A stretch of 64,000 nt of DNA from Fasciolopsis buskii (taxonomy: Eukaryota > Platyhelminthes > Trematoda > Plagiorchiida > Fasciolidae), in the NCBI GenBank assembly GCA_008360955.1, contig LUCM01008695.1, forward strand, positions 140,596-204,595, in the 5' to 3' direction. Shown piece by piece: positions 41,701 to 53,700 of the stretch. Position 1 is the stretch's first letter; every line of letters starts with the position of its first letter. The translations under genes were made by a program, and so were the position numbers. A model generated the notes under the pieces. It saw only the letters and a program-made list of their open reading frames with translations. It did not search any database and had not been told where the DNA came from.

Positions 41701-44700
41701 ACCAATCGGAATTTGACGCCATGAACATGAAGGAGAGTCAGAAAACCCGATGTCGCTTCCTATGGCAAAAGTTGGAGTAGGTCAGTAACAGCCTGTAGTC
41801 CGAACAACCTTGGGCGAGGCGATATAAAGTTCCACCTTTGCAAATTGGCCAACTTGGGCATGAAAATCATCAGCAACGAACACAACGTACGTTGGACGCA
41901 AACCGTAAACGGGAGGACCAGGAGACTCTACTTCGTCAGGCCTCTACATCTATAAACACTTCAAGCATGATTGAATCTTCGGCTTGGGATATGCTATTCT
42001 GCTATTCTGTGTCATGGAGACACAGAAGCCACGTCAAGAAGCAGACCATTTATGACGGCTAGTCTCGTAACGCACATGGTCAGTGACTGATTGTTAATAC
42101 AGCGCAGTAAACCTTTCTATCAAAGATGTCAGTGACCACAAGGGCGCGTGCTTCATAAGCCTTCCGTGGTTAGTTTGGAAGCAGGATCCCGCCTGTTTAT
42201 CTAGACTACTTGGGAAAAGAAAATCCACTGGAGTGATGGGAATCAAATTTCGTCCTTGCACCTCGATGAGAACACATCCGCCACCAGAACGCAGTGCGGG
42301 GCATCCTCAGAAAAGGTTATGAGATGCATGGCCATTTAGGAACATTTCGAAGTGTTTATGGTAGGTAGCCGCGTGGAAGCCTGAGACACTCATCCTTGAT
42401 CAACCCATACTGTCCACGATCTGTATAACGGTAATAAATTTGCACCGGGAAACTTATATTATTTTGATGTGGCTGCCTTCATTGGAGTATCAGCAGGCTT
42501 TAGTAATGAGGATCCGATTCTCCTAGAGGTCTGGTACAAGAAACGCCTCCAGAGTCACTTGACATCTTCAAGAGAACATTCACAGTATTCGCACAGGCAA
42601 GAGGAGCTGCAATGTATCTGTGTGCTGGTGTATGGTTACCAGTGGCTCCTTAAGAGATGGTTCGTCTGTGACTTGGATTGAACCCAATCCAGGACTCCAA
42701 GCATTATTGTCACTTCGACGGATTTTCACGGCCGTTGAATCACGCAGTAGGTTTTGTCCCTCTGTTTAAGAGACAATCATCAATGCATGCTAGACACCAT
42801 CTCATTGAGGTTTGAAGACCATGGTTACACTCAACCAGTACGGATGAAGAACGATTAGTTACTAACGCGCACCTTAGCTCAAAGGTGACAATTAGGCAGA
42901 TGATAAAGATTAAACAAGGGGAAAGTGCCACATGAGACAGGAAACTCAACCGCCTTAGATGAGCTGCTTCTAAAATGTACCTCTTATTTCCCAAAATAAA
43001 CTAGCAGAAATCGCACAGAGACACATTAGATGCTTGTCAAACAGGGGCTGTGTATGCCAATAATGGTAGCTCTACGCGTCGTTCACATACGGACCGAACT
43101 GAGCAAATAGCATCCAGTCGACAACATTCGATTCAAAAACAGCGTGATTTGGTTCACAGTTTGTCGACCTACAATCCAGACAAAAGAATTTCCACTCACT
43201 GGTCGGGCGTATCCAATGAAGAACCACGTATAATCTAGTGAAAAATGAGGAATATAATCATACTGGTCAACGAATTAAGCTGGATTCCATGCCGATTCCG
43301 CTTCAATGTCGCGCATGTTAAAGAAATTAGATACGCCCGTTATTAGGGACTGATAATGTCATTTCCAAGTCAAATTAGAATTAGAAGAGAGGTAAAATAT
43401 TTGGAATCGCGAAAAATGTGACGTAGTGAATAACCTTATCAGAAAGCTCCATTCACCAGCTGCAGAGTCAGAAATTGACCGGAACGACTGAACTAGCTTT
43501 TCGTAAGACTGAAAAAATACCAGTTGCCAAAGTGACTTGACAATGAAAAATAACCGCAGGTTCCAACAGCTCTTAGCACACTTCAGGACCAAAAGGATTA
43601 CTGACCAACCTGTTCGCCGGATCAGCCTCGGTATTTTGATGCAACATGGTGTGCGACTGTGATTCTGACACAGGCTAACAGCTTTATATGTATAGATTAA
43701 AGTAGTTGGGAACAACCGCCTCGTTGAACAGCGTTCTCTGAACTAGGTAATGAGTGGAAGAAGGCTCGACGTAGTCAATCCATGGCACAGCAAAGAATTA
43801 TGAAAATGTAAACAAGTGGACTAAATCGTATAGGTTCAGTTAGACCACCGGGTCGAGCTCCACAAAGCCCACTGCACGCTGGTCGAATTTAATAGCTGAT
43901 GTGGTTCAGTGTTGCGGTCAGTGGCGTTATTCCATTTGAAATCTTTCTCCTATGGAGTTCTTGATCTTGGATAACTTGCAATCAAGCTTACATTATTTCT
44001 CATTCTTTTTTACTCTCTTTTACATAGAGTTTGCTTCGCGATGACGACCAAAACGAAAGCATTTTGGCACAAGCTTAATCGTCGAGAAAAACGGAACTGG
44101 AATATGCCGCGTTCAAGGATATCGGAGAGTCAGCAGGTCATCGATCATGCCAACTGACCAAAAATATGTTTGAAGCAAAAACGGGACCAATCGTAGCAGT
44201 TAAACATCAAGTTAGGAAGCCAGGTTTCCAGAGTCAATTGGTAATCATTTTAATTCAAGGCGGTACTTTCTCAAATCAAATTTTCGAAGTCACAGCGTCA
44301 TAACACGGGATAATGAAGTAAGCTTCAAACAAATAGGCACAAAAAATGAGATAAGTAAAGTCCTAGGCCACGTAAATGACGTACGACTTTTCTCGTTTTT
44401 AAGCAGCTGTTTTGTGAACTCACCTTATCAAAAAGAGCATTCTGTAAGCGTTGTTGAAGTATAGCTCGGTCTTGGTCCCATTCTTTTTGTTCTGTTTGTC
44501 GGGCTGCTTTGAGCGCATGCAATTCCTGTTTGTTGCAATTCAGACGATCCGTGGTCAGTTTCAGTGTGGTTTCCAGATCTCGAATACGTTCGTACAGCTC
44601 ATATTCTTTGTCACCATCGTGATTGTCTGTTCCGTTCTCTAACAGTGCGGGAGTACTTGAGAATCCTTTAGCCTGTTCATTGCGTCCATCAACTAATGAG

Positions 44701-47700
44701 GAATTTCGAAGCAGCTCTGATTCCGCGAAATCCGAGGGGTGAACCAAATTGGAGGGCGTTGTACTGTACTGACGATGAGCGGCCAATTCCGCCCGTAATC
44801 GGGACAAATCCGATAGAAGCTGAAATGAAGACGGTTCGCAAGGATTTCAACACCAGCTGGGATTATAACCCAATCACGTAGCACTATTTCAAAGTAATCC
44901 TCAGACAGACACTCTTCACGGAAAGCAACAACATAAGACAAATGGATATATGTAAACAAACACAGGACCGTAGCCAAATCTGCAACGAAATCCATTCTTG
45001 TGACAAAACAGGTAGAATGATCTGAATCCTTGCTGTTTTCAGTTTTGTGTTCTCGCACGAGAACAAAATAAGGAGTACTAAGCAATAATCCCACTCCGTT
45101 CTTATGGCTATGTTATCCCGGGCCTAGGAGATGGGGCTCACTGGACCGGGAGCATGTACCCATACGCTAGTTCATCCTAAAAAAAATTTTATTCTAGAGT
45201 TATCAAATGTATTGCGAGAAAAGGACCGGTTTGTAAATCAATAATTCATGTTTCTGCTGCGGAAGATAATGACGGAAACCGATTATTGATAAAATGTCTA
45301 TCAGCCAATCGATGGCTAACTTGGAATATAGGGACGATCCTGTGTTACTGAGTGAAGATCCGGGTAGGTCGGAGATTCTTTTCGATCACCTGAACAATAG
45401 TGTAAGCATGCTTGAGATACGTTTATACACCTTGGAAGTGCAAAATGCTGTTTCAAAACTGAATTGGCTCCAAGCCGGTTGTCTTTTACTCGCAGGAGAC
45501 GACCTGGGCAAAGAAGATAAATTTACTTCCTTGGGTAGTTGATCGTATAGTGGAATATCATCATCATCATCATCATCATTCAGCATTAAACAGTAAGGCA
45601 AACTTCACTGACCGCTGCCCTTTCCCAAAAGTTAAATGATCCGATATAAAGGGTGAATATTCAAGAGGAACAGAAAGTGAAACTACACAGGCGGGAAAGG
45701 ATAAGATGCTGCGGTAGCCAACACACGGAACACAGTCTAACCTCACAAATGCACTTCTTTAATCATTCTGATTTGAGAGAAAATGACACTACGATCCCCA
45801 CTGTCCACGGTTCGCTGTCATATCCTTCAGTGTCTCCAACCAGCTAGTTGACAACTCTTTCGAACCCCAACCACGAAGACGTGAGAAACCTAGTTTATCT
45901 AATTTCGCTGTGCATTTTCTCATCCCACGTTGCTACACCACCTGCTGCTCCCCACATGGCTTCTTCCATTTCACAAGGGGAACGCAAAATAGGGCACGGT
46001 GTGATAGACGGTTGTAGGTCGCACGCATTACGTGACGTATATTGGATGAAATGACTCCACGCATACAAAAGGCCCACCAGTTTGAGGTATTTGTGACAGA
46101 AGTTGAGGAGGAAGGTGCTGGGCCCGAAGGCACAATCGTCAAGTCAGGCATCTAATCAGAATAGATTCAAGTGGTTCGAATATGGTTTGGGCACGCACAA
46201 AAAACGATTGCCTTGTTGTCTTCGTGGTTGGGGTCCGAAAGAGTTGTCAACTAGCTGGTTGGAGACACTGAAGGATATGACAGCGAACCGTGGACAGTGG
46301 GGATCGTAGTGTCATTTTCTCTCAAATCAGAATGATTAAAGAAGTGCATTTGTGAGGTTAGACTGTGTTCCGTGTGTTGGCTACCGCAGCATCTTATCCT
46401 TTCCCGCCTGTGTAGTTTCACTTTCTGTTCCTCTTGAATATTCACCCTTTATATCGGATCATTTAACTTTTGGGAAAGGGCAGCGGTCAGTGAAGTTTGC
46501 CTTACTGTTTAATGCTGAACGGTGGTGATGGCGATGATGCCTAGTGGATTATAAAACCCAACCAACGTCATAAAAAATAGTCTCCTTCAAACCTAAGGAC
46601 GCGAGAAATTAAGAAAGCTACTGGCTAACAAAGTTAATAGTTTCGAAGTATAAAAGTGTGAAACATTGGAGATTGTGAAAGCTCTCGTAGAAATTCTAAT
46701 CGGACTGCACAAAATTGGCTTCTCGTCTTGAAAGACCGGAACAGGAAATGCGTCTACTTCAAGACAAGACTTAATTGAAAAACAGCTCACGGAGACAGGT
46801 AGTGGAAGCAAAGTGGAATGCCAGCCCACTCCGTATCCGCTTCAAGATCTACGAACCTATCAATATTTGTGTCAACTGAACGAGAAGTCCCCCAAAAAAT
46901 CGAACTGCTTACGTCGGCTCGTTCTGTCTCCAGTTGCATAATGGTTGACTGGGCATCTGAAGCACGTTTGCACAACGATTCGTTCTCCTCTTCGAAATCA
47001 CGAAGTTCCGCAGATAACTTTTGGTTCATCTCTTGCTGCTCACAGAGTCTGTAAAAAATGAGGATATGCCATAAACTAGCATTACGTGGAACTTAGGCTG
47101 TGTTACTTCTAGATGTGCCAAATAAAGAAGACATATGGAAAGCACAGTAAGCTAGCATGGGCGACCAGGATCCACTTACAACCGCTCATCACACTAAATT
47201 AATTGAATCAGATCATACAAGGCCGGCATAATCGAACGGGATGAAGGAACAACCCTTACCTGGCATAGATGTAAACCAGATTGTTATGTACGGATCCATG
47301 TGAAGCTCGACAGGCAAAATGCAATCTTGGTAATGAGTCCATTTTTAAATTCACTTCCTAATGCTACTTCAGGACACAACTGATTCATATTTGGTGCGGA
47401 TCTAGCTAGAAGGAGTTAGATTTGCGGGACCATGGTTGTCAAAATAAAACCATCCTAAAATAAAGAGCGAACATTTGCCAGGATGCGCAACTAAAACGGA
47501 AAAATTGAGATTTATTCTAGGCTCGTCAGAAATTTTGACTAAATCACCTAGTCAACAGAAATCGTTATTTTAGTCATTATTACAATGAAGAGCATGTTTT
47601 AATGAACAAGTCACAATTATTTTTTTTACTGATCACAAAAGTTAACACTAGCTGTAGCCCAACACTAATTATTAGTGATAAAGAGCAAAGGTTCTGGTAG

Positions 47701-50700
47701 GTAGAAACCTCAACCAGCATCAACGAGACCGTTGGACTCCGGCGCATTCGAATGCTTCACTTAAAACGCTGCGCTTTTTACGTGCCCCAGCATGCCAGAC
47801 AGGATTCAGGTTGCAGGCTTTTGCCAATTTGATATTTTCCGTTAAACTTTCCCGAATGCCCGATAATAACTGGGATCTGCTACTTCAAGAGAAAAATTCA
47901 CCAACGGTGTATTTCGCAAGAAAACCTAATAAATCCAAACCCGGTACTAATAATATTCCTGTTACCTAAAACCACTGCGCTCTACTCGATGGCAGGATAG
48001 GTAAAATAATTATTATCTCCTTTGGCAGAAAATAGCGATTATATATGAAATCTTTTGTGATGGCATATATTAAACATGTAGCAATAAAGCACACGAGGTG
48101 ATTCAATTCATGAATTAAAAGCTCCAATGACTGTGATTCGGAAGTCGATTTGTTCGGTTAATGACCGCATCTGATGTCAAGGTGACTGGTGGGAGCAGCC
48201 TATCGACAAAAATACAGTATTTGTCTAGCTTGACTGTATGAATTGCAATTCAGCACAAACAACCAGCAGTCTTACATCAAAAAGATCTAAAATGCGGCGA
48301 ACTTTGGCAAACACTGGTGAAAAAACATATACACTGGATGCAGACTACTCCGATGAATCATTCGATCCTAAATCTGCCTTAAGAAAGGCACCCGAAACGT
48401 CGGTTCATTACAAGCACTCACGTTCACGGTGTGCTTTTCGTATTTCAAAAACTGCGAAAAAAGCGGCCGGTTTCAAGATGAAAGCTTCACCACTTTTTCC
48501 TGACGGTTCTGATACGAATGTGCGTGACAAATCAATTTTGTTCATTCTAAAGGATGTCGAGTAAGTCAACATACAATAACGATTTGTGTTCGGAACTCAA
48601 ATATCTAGGGGGAAACTGTATAAGCAAAGCAGACGCTGTTATCTTGCTGGATTCGGTGGTTGAAAGAATAACTAAAACTAGAAAAAAATCAAGGAGGAAG
48701 AACAAACATTTTATGCATATTCCGGGTCATGCTCGTTAGTCAACAAAAGTGGATCGTTGCCGATGACAAGACTGGCCACAGCAAGTTGGCACCTTGATAT
48801 GTTGCGATGGCATGCATGAATCGTGCGTGATGGCCATGCTAAATGGAAGGGGCAAACGGGCGTAGACCAGAGGAAGTTTGGCTCCACAGAGTCAGTTGGT
48901 CAGGGAAAGTCTACTTGACCAGAGAGAAGAATGGACTAGTTGAAATGTTGCTAATTCATGAGAGAACTCATCACACTCTGTTGAACATCTACTGCTCGCC
49001 TAAGCTAGAAAATCCCGAACCCCGAATCCTTATTGTCGTCCCAGTGGTGCACAGAAAAGACGAATACAATACAGCATGTCGTGCACTGGCGAGGACAAGA
49101 CGATAGAAAAGCAGGGACTTACGGGACAAACCTGAAGAACTTCGTTCAATATGTTTCGATTTCCTCCCGTGCTTGGATCACACCTAACAGCAACGGCTCC
49201 TGTTCGTTCAAAGAAGAAACGCTCTTTCTGGTGTGGGGAGCGACGAATTATCACCTATCCCCAAAGTTCCAGTGTCCCTTCCTAAACGATTTTACCAGAA
49301 TCCGTTTCACTAACCTAGGGATAATGCCAAACGACAACCAAGCACGAGGATTCCCTCAAACGTTTTTGTCTGTCATTACGATGTAAGTCCCAGGTTCGAC
49401 AGCATATCGGCAACGGATCAAGGGAGCCAGGGATCACGATACGCTGGCCATAAAAGAATGTGATTATTCAAATGAATGGTTGTACACACTTCGTCAAGGT
49501 AAAGGCAATCAACGGAGCAAGTCTACAATGTCTAGTTGACAGTGGACATCAAATCGATCCGCCAACGACCTTCAACAAAATCCTAGCAATATCCATGATT
49601 GTTAACCAAAGGAGCTTAATTACGAGTACAGCAGATTACACTACGAAGAGCCAGATTCACAGTAACTTTCATCCTGAGGGACTGCGATGGCACAAGGCTT
49701 TCTTTAAAGAGGGGAATAATGCCGGTTATTAGAACTGCACTTTACGGTTCCGAGACCTAATTTTTGAAGGTTAAGGATTTCCGGCTATCCGTATGCTATC
49801 ATCGGTGTTTCTAAAAAATTGACCGATCCTGATGGGCACATCGGATGAAATCTAAAAAAATTTCGTTGTCAACTCGTCCTTTACCAACTATTTGCCCTAG
49901 AAGTGATATGCCCCATAATCTGCAAGACCCATTGCACTGTTTGAGAGTGGGAAACTAACAACCTAAAACATGAAACTTGAACTAGCACTGAACCGAATGA
50001 AATCTCAATAAGTCAGGCGTGGCCACAAACCGGATAACAATGAATCGAGATACGGGAAGCCTTCTGCAAAAGATAATCACTCTTACCCGCTTGATTTTTG
50101 GTCTGGGTCCACCATCTAACTTTTTGTGTTTTTCTTTTGACGCAATGAGAATGGTCTCAGGAAGCGATCGACGTTCAGGTTACAATTTAGTTTTGGTTTC
50201 CGCGAACATTTCTTCCTTCGCAGTTGGGACCGAACAGATGGTCGTTGGTAAGAGAATTTGAAAGACATGTATCAAGAAGCAAAACAAGATGATGAACCTA
50301 TCCACTACTTATCTGGTGTCCCCATGAAACTGGAGCAATTTTTCTGAGATAAATGTGTTTGAACACGGAATTACATAGCCAGGTAAGCCTTTGAAATCAA
50401 GGCGGAACACAAAGAACGGCAACGCTGAACATTCTCCTCTTAGGGGAAGTTGAGATATCGCAAATGCATCCCACGTTTCTCAGGTTGGTGGAGGTACCTC
50501 GCGGTTTTGCTATTGGTGATGTAATATTATACTCAAAGTCGTCACACTGTATAACCAAGCTACCACGTAGCCGAACCCTTTGGTTCTTGCTTTAGAGGAT
50601 AGACCAAGGGGATTAAACTGTTGAAAATCCGATATTGCAAACGTACTCTGCTTTGAGGGCCGTGATAGAATCAAGATGATCTCGATTCTGAGCTTCCAGC

Positions 50701-53700
50701 TGTTGACACTTGGCATTGAGCCCTTCCAGATCTTTTTCCAAAGCAGCGACCACACCAGATACAGCGTTAGTCATGCCAGTATTTGTCGAGCTGTCGTTTG
50801 GAAGATTGGATTCTAGTTGTTCTATACGTAGCTACAGGGGCATGGGACAAAGTCCAGAAAAAACGAGCAAATCTGATTAACTTCAGCACAGACGATGAGA
50901 ATTACGATTTTAAAATTTAGATGTATTGTGCTTTTAGGTAGGCTAATAGACGATAGCTACGAGTGTGCCTGGAACATAGCCTAATGTGTTTTGTTTGTGG
51001 AAGTAAACAAATTACGTTTGAGAAATAAGTAGGAGTGACCAATCCAGACAGTAAATGAAACATTAAAAACATTTCACTAGTGACATGGTAAACGTTTGCT
51101 GTTCAATAACACAGTGCGAGAAACTTCCATTTCTTTCACTCAATTTGTCTCTTCTGTCTCCACCCCAATCTCTCTGCTCCTTCTGCCGACCCAGTGTCCC
51201 CACAGATAACACGCCCGATACTAACAACGGTTTACTGTCGAATAGTGTAGCAGATGGTTTTCAGTTTGCTGATTCACGTTTTCTCAAGCCTCGTCAGCCT
51301 GTGAATCTCGGTTCCTTCAATGTGCGCACTTTAATGCAGGTTGACCGACAGGCGTGTTTGGCTCTCACAGTGGACTTACTTTCGATTGGTGTCTGCTGCG
51401 TGAGTGAAACACGAATTCAAGATTCCAGTAGAGTAATTCAACTAACTGCGCCTAATGTTTCGTCAAGATTTTTCTTACATACTTCGGAAGACGAAGCAGC
51501 TCAAGCTGTGGGTCAACGTGGTGTAGGAATAGTGTTAAGCGAGAAGGCTGAAGCAGCCCTTTTAGACTGGATCCAGATTAACAGTTGTTTGTTTGCCGTG
51601 GGACTGCAGGGATTAGTCGGCGTCCGGAAGGATAGCAATGTTAAGCGCAGTTCATTTGTTATATCGGCATACGCTCCAACAGACTGCAGCACTGACATGC
51701 AAAAAGATGAGTTTATGATGACTTCGTCACCCTTGTACGGAACGGCAAAAGCTCTGAAGTGGTAGTGGTAGCAGGTAACTTTACTGCGGTGGCCAACCGT
51801 ATAAGGTGCAGGTCGCGGGTTCGACTATTTCCAAATTGGCAGCCTTCCGTTGGCCATGGCTCCCTTCCTGAAAATGATGCGAAATGTTATTTAGTAATAA
51901 AGGAAGTGAAATATAAAGAAAAGAAACGTGAGGAAACTGACTGCATCGGAAAACTGTTTAGGTGAGCGGTGTGCCTTGCCTGCACAGCGAACAGACAACG
52001 GGGAAAGACTTCTCCAATTCTGTGCAGATAATCATTTATTCCTATCTAGTACAAATTTCCGACACAGTTCGCGTCGCACTGCGACATGGCGCCCTAACTC
52101 GACAGGTACTTTGAGTCAGATCCACCATATCGCAGTTAGCTACCGTTGCCGCGGTTCTGTCCAGAACTGTAGATCATACTGGACCACGTACGTCGAATCG
52201 GACCATGCGTTAGTTTTAATGCGATTTTTGCTGCAGCTCAACAGCCATCGACGCAGGCCACAAACATGACTGGCTGTCGAACGTTTGTCTGATTCGGCTG
52301 TTCGCAACAGCTACGAACAGAAACTATCCGAGGAACTAAGAACTTCGACCAGCAGCAATGTAGACGATCAGCGGGATCAAATTAAGAAGGCTATGCATTT
52401 GGTAGCATATTCGGCCGTGGTCTTAGGTCTACCGTTCATCCAGGACACTGGATCTTGCAAGGGTCGCTGGGACTAATGGCGCAAAAACGAGAGCTTCTCA
52501 AATACAAGGAGGTAGATAAGATGCGTCGGCAGTTGTAGCGTCAGTTGACCATAAGCCTTAGGAATGACCGCGAAAACTGGTGGGTTAAGGTGGCCGAAGA
52601 GATGGAAGTGGCGTCCGCTTCAGGTAACCGTCAAAGACTGTTTAAGCTCATATGCGACAGCGGTGAGCGACAACGGCGAACTTCGGTTAGTGAAGTCGTG
52701 TGCGATAAGAATGGAGAGCTCATCCATAGTAAACAACAAAGACTGGACCGTTGGGCAGAGCATTTCAAGCATCAGTTTGGCTGGCCAAACGCTAACGTAT
52801 TAACTCCGACGTCTGGAGCTGTGAATCCTTGGGAGGTGTCACTTGATCCCCCAACGGAAGTGGAAGCGCAGTCGAATATTCGGCTTCCGAAGAGGGGAAA
52901 AGCTGCCGGTCCCGACGACCTTCCCCAGTTCTTTCCAAATTGGGTGGAGAAGTGCTGATGAGATATTTGGAACGAGGAGCGTATCCCGCTATCGTGGGGT
53001 CAGTCACTGATTATACCCATCTTCAAGAAGGGCGCATGCAGTGACTGTAGCAATCATCGTCGGATTAGTTTAATTCCGATAGTTACTAAGGTGTTAGCTC
53101 CCATAACGCTGCATCGTTCGACCTCGATTCGCGAGTGTAATATCGGCGAACATCAGGTCGAATTTCGTCCAGGTCGAGGTTGCATCGACCAGATTTTCAC
53201 CCTGACAGTTACAGGAAACGCACCACCGCACTACGATCGTAGTCTTTTGGACTTGGAAGGCGCTTTCGACTCCGTGGGTCAGACAACACTATTGAGTGCT
53301 CTCCACCAGAAGGGCATACCGCCGAAGTTCGTGAACCTTCTGCAAGTACTGTACTTGCATACCTATGGTCGCGTGAGGGTATACGGTGAACTATCAAGTT
53401 TATTCGAAACGACTAGCCTGGTGGCATTTGACAAGGATGTCCCATCGCTCCATTTCTGTTCAACTTCGTCATGGACGAGGTGATGGAAGATGCTTCGGGA
53501 GGTCTCAAGGATGTAAGAGTCGCACTGGGAAACGGAGGGAAGCTGTATGACCTAGAATACGCAGATGACGTTATGTCTGTTTGAATCCGCGGACCATGCA
53601 CAATGCACGCTCGATAGAGTCTCGAGGTCGGTTTCTCGGTTTGGCATTTGCTTTGCACCTTCAAAGTGCAAAGTGTTGTTACAAGACTGTACAATAGTAA

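Larger units (their letters stand above)
40084..44423. other. Intron of the kinase gene, 4.3 kb
   Basis: Holds a family-2 SINE (40295-40445) and diverged RTE sequence (41165-41860). From 41.9 to 44.4 kb I recognise nothing. Confidence 0.5.
44820..46912. other. Intron of the kinase gene, 2.1 kb, with inverted RTE ends
   Basis: From 45.3 to 46.55 kb it is all LINE-derived, including the 302-bp inverted repeat. The rest has no recognisable content. Confidence 0.6.
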
